Source: Prostheceraeus crozeri
Lineage: Eukaryota > Platyhelminthes > Polycladida > Euryleptidae
NCBI GenBank assembly: GCA_907163375.1
Contig: CAJQUW010011576.1
Coordinates: forward strand, 124,001 to 188,000
Length of the DNA: 64,000 nucleotides
Direction: 5' to 3'
Shown: positions 51,590 through 60,980 of the stretch, piece by piece
How the letters are laid out: each line of letters begins with the position of its first letter
Position numbering within the stretch: position 1 is the first letter of the stretch
The notes under the pieces: model-generated
Told to the model about the DNA's origin: nothing
Seen by the model: the letters and a program-made list of their open reading frames with translations, nothing else
Database searches by the model: none
Translations under genes and position numbers: made by a program

Positions 51590-52591
51590 TTAATTGTTTT
51601 CCAGGCTTAGGAATAATTTTAATTGGTATTCATTAGTAAGTTTTCTTAATTTTCGCAGGTTACTGTCATTAATAAAGTCGACATGGAAATTACATTGTTT
51701 TTGTTCTGTAGTATTAGTACGAATTCTCGTGTTCAAAAATGTTTTGTTTTTCAAGTCAGAGTCGCAGTAATTATTATCTTTTAAATTGCGAATGGTAGAA
51801 TTCATAAGCTTCTGAAAAGCACTATTATTGGAACATCTATCCTTTATATATTCGAATGTATTATTCACAAAGTTGGTTTTCACAGACTGAGAGATCCAAC
51901 TCCGTTTATCTAGCGTAATGCCAGAGTGAGTTGTCTTTTTAAAAACTTCAAATTCAATGGTATCGGATATCGATAGAGTTAAATCTAAAAAGTTAAGTTT
52001 TCCGTCTTTTGGAATTTCGATGATAAATTGTATGTCAGAATGAATAGAATTAAAGACATTCAGTACATTTTCAAATATATTGGGATCATTTTCAAACGGA
52101 CCGAGGATGATGTCATCCACATATATGCGGAACAGCTTTGGAACAATATTGTGTTTTTCCAAAATAGCAAGAGCTTTAGTTTCAATGTAATCAACAAAGA
52201 TTATAGCAAAAGGGGGTCCAAAATGGGATCCCATGGGACAACCTTTAATTTGCCGAAAATGTTTGTCTTTGAAAACGAGTTCATAATTAAAGGAAACGAA
52301 CTTCAATAAATCAATCATATCAGAAACCGTTATATTCAGATTATCTATTTTGTCCCAATGTTGTTCCGCAAATTCAACTACAACTTTCATACCTTCAAGT
52401 AAAGGTATACTGGGATAAAGATTTTTGATATCTAGAGAAACAAAGGTGGTTTTTCCGTTAGGTATAGGATCAATCAAATTTATATCTTTAATAAGATCAT
52501 AAGTACTTTTTATGTTCGAAGGAACATGATTGACTAGTTGATTGAGGAAGTGACTTACAAACCAATCAACTTTTTCAGTTGGTGTATTCAC
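51590..52591 (-). CDS. Penelope reverse transcriptase
   Basis: 333 residues. RT motifs are TFVSLDIKNLYPSIPLLEG (motif A with the first Asp), KGCPMGSHFGPPFAIIF (motif B), FRIYVDDIILGPF (motif C, catalytic YVDD, near 52115), KLNFLDLTLSI and FKKTTHSGITLDKRSW (thumb). The RT copies the element RNA at a nicked target. The catalytic residues are all present. The N-terminal frame ends over the first codons of this one in another frame. Confidence 0.9.
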   Translation of the reverse strand: MNTPTEKVDWFVSHFLNQLVNHVPSNIKSTYDLIKDINLIDPIPNGKTTFVSLDIKNLYPSIPLLEGMKVVVEFAEQHWDKIDNLNITVSDMIDLLKFVSFNYELVFKDKHFRQIKGCPMGSHFGPPFAIIFVDYIETKALAILEKHNIVPKLFRIYVDDIILGPFENDPNIFENVLNVFNSIHSDIQFIIEIPKDGKLNFLDLTLSISDTIEFEVFKKTTHSGITLDKRSWISQSVKTNFVNNTFEYIKDRCSNNSAFQKLMNSTIRNLKDNNYCDSDLKNKTFLNTRIRTNTTEQKQCNFHVDFINDSNLRKLRKLTNEYQLKLFLSLENN

Positions 52592-53901
52592 ACAAGAGGC
52601 AATGGTCTTAACGGAAAACCTATGTTTTCTTTTAGTTTGTGGTCTTTAATGTTTGCGTAAAAGTTTGCTGGCTTAGATCCACTGGTGATCAGTTTTTCAA
52701 TTTTGATGTTAGGAATGTATTTGCACTTGGATCTAATTAGAGAGTTAGCTTGCTTCTCAATATCCAAATGTTTTGACTTTTTTAGCGGTTCGTACGTACT
52801 ATCATCTTCAAGAATTTTCAAAACTCTGTTCTCATAATTATTTTTATCACATATGACAAAACGATTGGTTTTGTCAGAAGAAACGGCGAGTAAATTATTA
52901 CTTTTTAAAAACGATTTAGTTTTTCGTTGTTTTTTCATATCTTCTTTGTACCGCTTATTTGATTTGGAGTACTGACTGTCTTTATCCATAATTCTTTTAG
53001 CTTCAAATTCAAACGCTTTTATTTTGTTTTCTATATCATAATCAAGTTGGGGAGCTAACTTGACACTGTTTTTATGAAAAGGTATGTTTATAGGAGTTAC
53101 TTCATTATCATCATCGATAGTTAGATTCCATCTTAAATTGTTAGTAAGACATTTTAGAGAAATCTGATTGTTATTCGAAAATTGTTTATCAAACTTATTA
53201 GGCATGCGAAATTTTGGCCCACGACTCAGCATTTCTAAGACATCATCAGGAATCTCGATGTCAGTCTCATTACTAACACGATTATCATTACTAGCATGAG
53301 CGATTTTTGATGAACGTTCGTTCGCAACGGTAGTGTTAAACCAAAAAATGTCACAAAAACGATAGGGAAAATGCGGTCTTACCACACCAACATACTCTTC
53401 CCTGCAAACGAGATACTGTCTGTTTGTTAAGTTGTACCACTTCCATGAATGTCTTTTGTACATAATGTCTTCTTCAACTCTTGCGGCATCTTCGATATGT
53501 TGTAGGAAATGATGAGTGATATCTTCATCCAACTTTCTTGTGACAGACAAATAATCAAAGGAGCTGAGCATGTTGTCGAAGGCTCTTTGATCTCTGATTG
53601 AGGAAATTATGGACCGCAGAATCTCCAGTTTTAAAGAAGTTTCTTTTCGGCATAGTGCTTGAGATTGCTCAATTGATCTGGAGATGCGGACTTGATTATT
53701 GATGAAGTTTGGTATAACGGTACAGGAGAGACATGTTTGCAAGAAGAGGAGATGACACGATAATTTTACCATCCTCATGACAATGTTCACCAAATTCCTT
53801 CCACATTCTCGTACAGACTGTTCTGTTTGCACGGTTTTTATCAAATTGATGGCAATGTACGGGTGGACGTTTTCCATTTTGTTATGTTTACCAAAACACA
53901 T
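52588..53901 (-). CDS. Penelope N-terminal region of the polyprotein
   Basis: 437 residues upstream of the RT, with the conserved Penelope spacer features: SLKLEILRSIISSIRD, RYKEDMKKQRKTKSF, LLAVSSDKTNRFVICDK, and the final RT entry KPANFYANIKDHKLKENI. The first few dozen residues come from the pLTR. Frame and order agree with a single ancestral protein whose RT and endonuclease now lie in neighbouring frames. Confidence 0.78.
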   Translation of the reverse strand: MCFGKHNKMENVHPYIAINLIKTVQTEQSVRECGRNLVNIVMRMVKLSCHLLFLQTCLSCTVIPNFINNQVRISRSIEQSQALCRKETSLKLEILRSIISSIRDQRAFDNMLSSFDYLSVTRKLDEDITHHFLQHIEDAARVEEDIMYKRHSWKWYNLTNRQYLVCREEYVGVVRPHFPYRFCDIFWFNTTVANERSSKIAHASNDNRVSNETDIEIPDDVLEMLSRGPKFRMPNKFDKQFSNNNQISLKCLTNNLRWNLTIDDDNEVTPINIPFHKNSVKLAPQLDYDIENKIKAFEFEAKRIMDKDSQYSKSNKRYKEDMKKQRKTKSFLKSNNLLAVSSDKTNRFVICDKNNYENRVLKILEDDSTYEPLKKSKHLDIEKQANSLIRSKCKYIPNIKIEKLITSGSKPANFYANIKDHKLKENIGFPLRPLPLV

Positions 53902-53993
53902 GTTTCTTCACCCACTTGTATATTTGCCAGAGACGACACTCTTCATCTGGGGAACGGCCGGCCAACAAAAGAATGGCTTAAATATGCATCCGC
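53842..53993 (-). repeat. Penelope pLTR, right copy lacking the ribozyme block
   Basis: Same sequence as 50989-51187 apart from the missing block of about 48 bp and a few substitutions. The junction sits at a short GAC repeat, which suggests loss by microhomology. Confidence 0.85.
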
Positions 53994-53999
53994 TTGTGT

Positions 54000-54479
54000 G
54001 AATACACCAACTGAAAAAGTTGATTGGTTTGTAAGTCACTTCCTCAATCAACTAGTCAATCATGTTCCTTCGAACATAAAAAGTACTTATGATCTTATTA
54101 AAGATATAAATTTGACTGATCCTATACCTAACGGAAAAACCACCTTTGTTTCTCTAGATATCAAAAATCTTTATCCCAGTATACCTTTACTTGAAGGTAT
54201 GAAAGTTGTAGTTGAATTTGCGGAACAACATTGGGACAAAATAGATAATCTGAATATAACGGTTTCTGATATGATTGATTTATTGAAGTTCGTTTCCTTT
54301 AATTATGAACTCGTTTTCAAAGACAAACATTTTCGGCAAATTAAAGGTTGTCCCATGGGATCCCATTTTGGACCCCCTTTTGCTATAATCTTTGTTGATT
54401 ACATTGAAACTAAAGCTCTTGCTATTTTGGAAAAACACAATATTGTTCCAAAGCTGTTCCGCATATATGTGGATGAGTA
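54000..54479 (+). pseudogene. Inverted partial Penelope RT copy
   Basis: The plus-strand sequence starts in the middle of the RT (NTPTEKVDWFVSHFLNQL) directly after the right pLTR and ends at FRIYVDE, where the main copy has YVDD. It is nearly identical to 52115-52591 in reverse complement. The join to the pLTR is at a TTGTGTG shared by both sequences. A typical truncated head-to-head copy. Confidence 0.88.
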
Positions 54480-54489
54480 AAGGGCAAAA

Positions 54490-54950
54490 GACCGTTCCAG
54501 GACACCATAAAATTCAAAAAAATAGTATCTTTAAAAACGACATAAATTCATGAATTTGAACCCTTTTTCAGGTTTTTAAGACCTAAATACATGAATTTAG
54601 TCCATTCAAAAAGTACCATTTTTTGAAAAATCGGTATTTTTAAAAACGACTAAATTCACGAATTTTGGTCATTTTTTCAGGTTATGAAGACCTAAATTCA
54701 TAAATTTAGGTGTTTTTAAAAATACCCAATTTTTCAAATTTTTCAAAATCTCAAAATTTGAGAATTACAATTTTTACTCCCAAAATCATGACCGTTCCAG
54801 GACACCGAAAATATCAGAAAAGTTAAGAATCTCAAATTTGTGATTATGGCATTTTTCATTGCTCAAATCATGACCGTTCCAGGACACCGAAAATCATAAA
54901 AGTTGAGAATTTCAAATTCATGAGTTTAGACGTTTTTCAGGTTTTTAAAA
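54490..54950 (+). repeat. CCGTTCCAGGACACC repeat region, possible element terminus
   Basis: GACCGTTCCAGGACACC occurs at 54490, 54790 and 54871. Between copies the sequence repeats AAACGACATAAATTCATGAA- and TTTTTCAGGTT-type blocks. Highly AT-rich. It lies exactly between the Penelope copy and the first viral gene relic. Confidence 0.65.
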
Positions 54951-54959
54951 TATATCATG

Positions 54960-55170
54960 TGACTAAAGATATTTGAAGGAATTGGCATATTCTTAACAAT
55001 AAGTTTAGGAGTATTTACAATTGTCATTTCATCTGGCGTTCTTACAATTCCTGTAGTTGCTACTGCTTTGCACTCAGATAAACACTCAATTGTAGAGAAC
55101 ATCTGCTTCTCGCATTTATGAATAAAAGGCATTTCAGTGTAAAGAGCTGTGACCTCCAACTCAAACATTT
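54960..55170 (+). pseudogene. Relic copy of the small membrane-protein gene
   Basis: Plus-strand 54975-55080 closely matches 56955-57050, the membrane-segment end of the gene at 56721. It is a diverged duplicate fragment in the second virus-like element. Confidence 0.65.
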
Positions 55171-55378
55171 GAAAGGAAACAATGTATGAAAGAACAAACA
55201 GCTGCTACTACTCTGTGAAACAATGAGATTTTAATTGTACGTTAGGCAAGTTGTTTTAATTCTTGTCAGTGCGTCAGCACACCCGTATGACGTTAAGATA
55301 TCTGCCAGCTGTACTATTTTCATTTACAGTTTTTCTCTCTCGTCTGTCATTGTATCGTGTGCTGCGCTGTGATCAGTC

Positions 55379-56050
55379 ATGACACAAGAAGTTATCGAAG
55401 AGCAGTCAAACATTATTGCTACGTTTCCGGAGTTATTTACAGAAATTTCAAAACGATATATTTCCAATGATAAGAAGGAAGAATATAACACTTCCATCAT
55501 TGAACAAATGGAGAAATTTCCTATTATTTTTGACCCTACATTTTTTGATAAGGAAAGAAAACGGAGAAGAAAAGCAAAACGCTTACTCGTGAAAGAAAAG
55601 AAAGAAAGAGAAAGGGGCGGAAAGATTGACGACCTTCATCATCAATTATCGACGTCTTTATCTACCCGATATGAATTTGTGGATTCCTTAGAAGACTTTG
55701 TTGAGCCTTCAGGAGATACTGCCGAAGCCATTGCAAATTTAAATACTCTTTATGTGATGGAGAAGAAAATTAACGTTATTAACTTAATGATGAAAATCTA
55801 CCTGGGAAAACACGCGAATTATTTACTGGAACTGTGTGAAAAGGATAAGGCATACTTTCAACATTTATTGCAAACTAATAACATTTCTTATTCAAGGACT
55901 GAAATTGCATTTGCAATTAAATTAGGTAAGATGGCATCTATTTTTCCAAAGATTTGTAGACTAAATGTACCCTTACGTTTTTTGAAATCGAATTTATCAT
56001 TTTTAGAAGATTGTCTTCGGAAATATGAAAGCTTTTGGAAAGAAGCTTAA
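55379..56050 (+). CDS. Coiled-coil/helical protein, second virus-like element
   Basis: 223 residues from ATG at 55379. The N-terminal helices are followed by a very basic stretch (DKERKRRRKAKRLLVKEKKE). A C-terminal helical region ends YESFWKEA after IAFAIKLGKMASIFPKICRL. This C-terminal pattern (helix, SRTEIxFxIxLxxLxxxYPKI, final FW) is seen in unnamed viral or Polinton-like proteins and may bind DNA. Function unknown. The frame is uninterrupted, unlike several neighbours. Confidence 0.6.
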   Translation: MTQEVIEEQSNIIATFPELFTEISKRYISNDKKEEYNTSIIEQMEKFPIIFDPTFFDKERKRRRKAKRLLVKEKKERERGGKIDDLHHQLSTSLSTRYEFVDSLEDFVEPSGDTAEAIANLNTLYVMEKKINVINLMMKIYLGKHANYLLELCEKDKAYFQHLLQTNNISYSRTEIAFAIKLGKMASIFPKICRLNVPLRFLKSNLSFLEDCLRKYESFWKEA

Positions 56051-56054
56051 AAGT

Positions 56055-56488
56055 AGTAGTAGCTGATTTTATTTTCTTTTACTGGAGAACGAAAATTCCT
56101 TGTCCACGGTGTGGACATATTGTTAATGCAATTTGTAATATTATAGTTAATAACCGATTGTTTTAAGGAAGTTGAATAGTAGTAGCTGATTTTATTTTCT
56201 TTTACTGGAGAACGAAAATTCCTTGTCCACGGTGTGGACATATTGTTAATGCAATTTGTAATATTATAGTTAATAACCGATTGTTTTAAGGAAGTTGAAT
56301 AGTAGTAGCTGATTTTATTTTCTTTTACTGGAGAACGAAAATTCCTTGTCCACGGTGTGGACATATTGTTAATGCAATTTGTAATATTATAGTTAATAAC
56401 CGATTGTTTTAAGGAAGTTGAATAGTAGTAGCTGATTTTATTTTCTTTTACTGGAGAACGAAAATTCCTTGTCCACGGTGTGGACATC
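56055..56488 (+). repeat. 123-bp tandem repeat, ~3.5 copies
   Basis: Units start at 56055, 56178, 56301 and 56424 (AGTAGTAGCTGATTTTATTT) and are almost identical. Each has a perfect 7-bp-arm dyad TGTCCAC GGT GTGGACA. Because 123 is divisible by three, a minus-strand frame stays open across all copies, which is a by-product. Position between genes and the dyad suggest a regulatory or origin-like array; the near-identity indicates recent expansion. Confidence 0.88.
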
Positions 56489-56605
56489 AATATTTGTAGA
56501 TTTGTGTGGTTGCACTTTTGTAAATATACATATTGAAATGTCCATGTGTTGTTTTTAATTTCTCATTTACGGGAATATAATAGAAACATTTTGTCTTCTA
56601 TAAAA

Positions 56606-56728
56606 ATGAGCAACATAAATGAGTTTTTTAAATTATACGGCAAACAAACTACGAATTTCGATTTAAATAGAATTTCAGAAGACTGTATTCAAAATATTTA
56701 TTCAAAATATTTCTTTAAAAATGAATGA
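56606..56728 (+). CDS. Small protein, second virus-like element
   Basis: About 40 residues from ATG at 56606 (SNINEFFKLYGKQTTNFDLN). An upstream in-frame start at 56546 is possible, but the shorter form begins after a non-coding-looking leader. Its stop overlaps the start of the next gene (ATGAATGA at 56721), as in tightly packed viral operon-like blocks. No family recognised. Confidence 0.4.
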   Translation: MSNINEFFKLYGKQTTNFDLNRISEDCIQNIYSKYFFKNE

Positions 56729-57050
56729 AACAAAAGTAGAAGAAGCCTCAACGGGGAAGAAAATGGAAGAAACCGCAAGAATATATCCTTCGTTATCATA
56801 TGAACGTAGTTCTACTTTAATGGACATTGAAAAAATGAACAAAGAAAAACACAAAGATAGAGTTAGGTATATGAAGGATAAGGAATCTCAATTATTACTT
56901 AGACAAGAACATTATAAAAAATTAAGAAAGAGATGGACCAAAGTTAAGAATGTAACACAAGGAATTGGTATATTCTTAACAATAAGTTTAGGTGCTTTAA
57001 CAATTGTTATATCTTCAGGTGTTTTAATAATTCCAGTAGTTGCTACAGCT
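56721..57050 (+). pseudogene. Small membrane protein gene, interrupted by DNA transposon
   Basis: From ATG at 56721: an acidic/basic N-terminus (YPSLSYERSSTLMDIEKMNK, then a coiled-coil-like Lys-rich stretch) and a hydrophobic membrane segment starting GIGIFLTISLGALTIVISS. The CMC-like transposon begins at 57051, with AGCT target duplications at 57047 and 60977. The gene's further coding resumes beyond it in the second virus-like element. Role unknown; perhaps a virion membrane-active or envelope-like component. Confidence 0.55.
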
Positions 57051-57412
57051 CACGCCCTGTCTTAACCAACTTTTAGTCGAAAAAAATTGCACGGACATTA
57101 TTTCACATTTTTTTGCTTTTGTGATCCCCACTGACAGAAAATATCGAAAAACGAAAATAATCGTCGGTGCCGTTCCCTAGATATATGCATAAATTCAAAA
57201 TTCAAATTTTGAATTTCTGATTTGAATTATTTTGTGGACTCATTTTCACTGATTTTGGTGTCTGGGATGCTTTCTATCATCAAACAAGCGAGGAATAGAA
57301 AAATAGGCGATGTCATACCCCAGAAACATGCACAAATTCAAATTTCAAAATTCATGTTTTGATTATTGCACGAATTCAAGCTGGATAAAATGGTGTTTCT
57401 GGTTGATATAAA
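57051..57412 (+). repeat. CMC-like transposon left inverted repeat
   Basis: About 360 bp, inverse of 60437-60976. Outer bases CACGCCCTGTCTTAACC. Contains AATTCAAAATTC-type words and GTGTCTGGGATGC. Confidence 0.85.
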
Positions 57413-57477
57413 TACAAAAAATACAAAAATTGTGAAACTTGTTGTCAATACAGTTACATTATTGAGCCTAAATAGCA

Positions 57478-57802
57478 TGTAGCTACATGTACATGTACAA
57501 TGTACATGTACATTTGCATGTAGTATTGTTGTTTTGTTCACCGAAACTTGTATTCTCTTATTTGATTAGACACACAGACAAGTTAATTGATTGATTGATC
57601 GTTCATTCATGGCGCACCATCAATAAAATATAGCTACATGTACATGTACATGTGCAATGTACCTGTAGTAATGTACATGTACATTTGCATGTAGTACATA
57701 TTGTTGTTTTATTCACCGAAACTTGTATTCTCTTATTTGATTAGACACACAGACAAGTTAATTGATTGATCGTTCATTCATGGCGCACCATCAATAAAAT
57801 GC
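57478..57802 (+). repeat. Two tandem copies of a ~160-bp block inside the transposon
   Basis: Each copy runs from TAGCTACATGTACATGTAC through TTCACCGAAACTTGTATTC to GCGCACCATCAATAAAAT. They lie between the left inverted repeat and the transposase. The ACATGTAC words are simple-repeat-like. Confidence 0.75.
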
Positions 57803-57921
57803 ACACTAAGCGACTAGCGAGGATGACTCATTGCAGCTGTAGAAGTTGTTGTGATCAAGACTGATTAGAGCTTACAAGAGTGACCGATTTAGGAATCCGT
57901 TGTTCAACACCTGCATTTTGA

Positions 57922-59985
57922 TTGTCATTGATTCATTTAATTGTTCGGAGAATTCCGGCTGACGATGAATGCCGAAGTCGCGTATGCATTCTGTGCATTG
58001 GGAAAACAAAGGACATGAGACGAATAACCGATGAATATCGATCTATCATTGAAAAACATGTCATTCAAGGACTAAACCCTCACGACGACCGCCTACCAAC
58101 TGCTTTGTGTACTACTTGTGTTCGTGTCTTAAGAGACTATGACAAAGGTAATTTCACGCGTGAGATCAATGTATTTGATCATTCTTTGATCGTGACTGCT
58201 CCACATACTCGTCAGTCTTCAAAATGCCTATGTTTGGTCTGTACAACGTCGTCATCAGTTCCCAAGAACATAGCTGGGAGGATCGGTGCTACAGCTCTAC
58301 CAACTCACAAAGTTGGTCGCCCTTCAGCTCACGATACATCACGAAAGGAGACACCGACTGCCATGAGAATTTGTTCCCATTGTCTGTCTTTGTTGGCAAA
58401 AGGAAGATCACATACGTGTAACAAAAGCAGCAGACTGCAGAACATGGAACAATTACTTGAAGGTGGATCACGGAATTTTAAAGAAAAAGTAGCGGCGAAT
58501 GTCATCAGACAGAAACTACATCCAGCGAGTTCAACTGAGAGTCTTGACTCTGTGACTTTAGCTACACATACCGGACGATCGCTGGTGCTCAGCCCTGGTC
58601 GCTCATCCACTGCTTCTCAGAAGTGCTTTGTTTCATCCGCAGACATGTCTGCAATTCAAAGTGACCTCAACCTATCCAATACGCAGACTCTAAAACTAGC
58701 TGGCCATCTACGATATGCTACATCGAGTAGAAAGACTATCCAGACAAATCTGAAAATTGATTTACAAAAACAAAATCATGCTCTGGATTCTTTATTTGAT
58801 TCGGAAAATCACGAGTTCATCGACAAAGACGGCAAAATCTTGAAAAGACCATTCATTTACTGCAAAGACCTAAATTTGTTGATACAGACGGTCAAGTAGC
58901 ATCGTGAGAAGAAATACAACAATTTGAAGATTGGGATTGATAGTGGTGGTGGTTCTCTGAAGGTCTGTGCAACTTTGAATTCTGATGTGTCGAACAGTGA
59001 TCTCGACCAATTGCCCAGAAGACGTGGATATGCAGAAGGTGTAGCCTCCAGAACGCGAAGTGACAACAGCGTAAAACGACTCTTTATTATTGGCCTGATT
59101 CCCGATATTCCGGAGAATTACCGAAACTTGCTCTTTGTGTGGAATTATTTGAAGCTTGATAAAGTGAGCCATCCATTCACTATTGCTGCTGATTTAAAGT
59201 AGGCAAACTTGCTAGCGGGTCTGATGGCACATGGATCCTGTCATCCATGCACCTGGTGTGAGGTGTCAAAGGACAACATGATTGCAGGTCGACGCGGAGC
59301 GTCCAGAACTCTTGGTAGTGTTCGTAGCATGTTCTGGAAGTGGCATGATGCCGGTGCGGAAATGACCGAGGCAAAACATTTTGGCAATGCTGTCCACTTG
59401 CCAATTCCGAAACTGCCAGATGACGTTGTTCTACTGAACCTGATGCCACCACCAGAGCTACATCTGTTAATTGGCCCCGTTACGACGCTTTTGGATGCCC
59501 TTCACAACGTTTGGCCTGAGGCGGACGAATGGACAAATCGCTGTAACGTCGAAAGGCAGGCTTATCACGGTGGAGTTCTCAATGGGAACGGCTGCTTGCG
59601 ACTTCTCAAGAATGTCGCCTTACTCGAAGAATTGCAAGCACCAAAAAAATGTGTCGATGTTTTCCGATGTTTGAGCACAGTGGTGGAAGGATGCTATGGA
59701 ATGAAACTGAGCGAGACATTTGAGAATGACATCGATGATTTCATTCGTGCCTACAGGAAGCTCGGGATAAGAATAACTCCGAAGGTCCACGCAGTTGGGT
59801 TCCATGTAAAAGAATTCTGTGCTTCTCAAGGCAAGGGCCTAGGATTTTGGTCGGAGCAGGCATCCGAAACCGTGCATGCTGACTTCGAAAAAACATGGTT
59901 GCGGTACAAGGTGGGAGAGCAAAACGACAATTACTGCAACCAACTACTCAAAGCAGTGCAGGACTACTGTAGCAAGCATTTGTAA
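57922..59985 (+). pseudogene. CMC-like DDE transposase, two in-frame UAG stops
   Basis: One reading frame of about 688 codons, open except for TAG at 58897-58899 and 59200-59202. The N-terminal part has zinc-like pairs (CRSRVCILC, LCTTCVRVL, CLCLVCTT, ICSHCLSLL). The middle has NNLKIGIDSGGGSLKV, where the Asp is a probable catalytic residue. The C-terminal part has HGSCHPCTWCEVSK, PPPELHLLIGPVTTLL, QAYHGGVLNGNGCLRLLKN, PKVHAVGFHVKEF and GLGFWSEQASETVHADFEKT, with candidate acidic and His catalytic residues. Only two stops in so long a frame means recent inactivation. The start is uncertain, since no clear ATG context opens the frame at 57922. Confidence 0.85.
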
Positions 59986-60436
59986 AATTTACATTTACAT
60001 ATATGTTGTGGTTTATGCTACAGTTTAACATACATGCATATTTCCTTTAGTTTGTGGCAAACAAATTTGTTAAAAAGATGGCAATTCTTTCAAGAAATTG
60101 ACTTTTTGACTGTGATTCGACTTTTTGTAATTTAAAACTGATTCATAATGACGATTACAGTAGGTCCTTATTTAATAGCTAACTAAATTCAATAAGAATA
60201 AGAAATGAGCTTATAATAAAAAAGTAGGCTATAATGTACATGTAGGTCTGCATGTAGTCTAAAGTGCTGGTATATCTGTCTGACACAATAAGCGAAAATG
60301 CTATTGTAGAGAAAACAAATCAACAGACAGTGTGACGCAATTACTGGTATTAACTTAGGTAAAAATGCAATTTTAATTGAATTTTCAAATTTGAGTCTAG
60401 CTTTCCAAATGGAACTGAGTGACTATCTTTTTATTT

Positions 60437-60976
60437 GCATTTATATCAACCAGAAACACCACGGATATTAGTTTCATCCGGTTTGAGTCCGTGCAGTGAT
60501 CATGACATGAATTTTGAAATTTGAATTTTGAATTTGCGCATGTTTCTGGGGTATGACATCGCCTATTTTTCTATTCCTCGCTTGTTTGATGATAGGAAGC
60601 ATCTCAGACACCAAAATCAGTGAAAATGAGTCCACAAAATAATTTAAACCAGAAATTCAAAATTTGAATTTTGAATTTGAATTTATGCATATATCTAGGG
60701 AACGGCGCCGACGATTATTTTCGTTTTTCGATATTTTCTGTCGGTGGGGATCATAAAAGCGAAAAAATGTGAAATAATGTCCGTGCAATTTTTTTGAATT
60801 TTTTTTTGAATTTTTTTGAATTTGAATTTTGAATTTATGCATATATCTAGGGAACGGCGCCGACGATTATTTTCGTTTTTCGATTTTTTCTGTCAGTGGG
60901 GATCATAAAAGCAAAAAAATGTGAAATAATGTCCGTGCAATTTTTTTCGACTAAAAGTTGGTTAAGACAGGGCGTG
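60437..60976 (-). repeat. CMC-like transposon right inverted repeat with internal duplication
   Basis: Inverse of the left repeat. A block with TCTAGGGAACGGCGCCGACG occurs twice (about 60693 and 60845), a tandem duplication not present on the left side. It ends at 60976, followed by AGCT. Confidence 0.85.
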
Positions 60977-60980
60977 AGCT

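Larger units (their letters stand above)
50989..54479 (-). mobile_element. Penelope-like element with pLTRs and inverted partial copy
   Basis: A minus-strand retroelement with a GIY-YIG endonuclease and telomerase-related reverse transcriptase. It is flanked by direct repeats (pLTRs) at 50989-51187 and 53842-53993. Beyond the right pLTR, in opposite orientation, comes a partial RT copy (about 54000-54479). Head-to-head partial copies and pLTRs are typical of Penelope-like elements. The main copy reads as three consecutive open frames, so it is probably inactive, but the frames are long and the two RT copies are nearly identical, suggesting youth. Confidence 0.92.
57051..60976 (+). mobile_element. 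CMC/Chapaev-like DNA transposon, 3.9 kb
   Basis: Starts CACGCCCTGTCTTAACC and ends with the inverse, flanked by AGCT on both sides (57047-57050; 60977-60980), a 4-bp duplication. Inverted repeats are long: left about 57051-57412, right about 60437-60976. The right is longer because of an internal tandem duplication of about 153 bp. One large plus-strand transposase frame spans 57922-59985. CAC- ends, a 4-bp target and the DDE-like motifs point to the CMC group (Chapaev type). Academ-like or another superfamily is not excluded. Confidence 0.88.

Noticed and set aside
56047-56490. 147-residue repetitive protein on the minus strand
   Set aside because: The frame stays open only because the 123-bp tandem repeat is a multiple of three and nearly identical; no independent coding evidence.
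57480-57730. ACATGTAC palindromes as a regulatory array
   Set aside because: The word is a common simple repeat in this genome and recurs elsewhere; here it is part of a tandem duplication inside a transposon.
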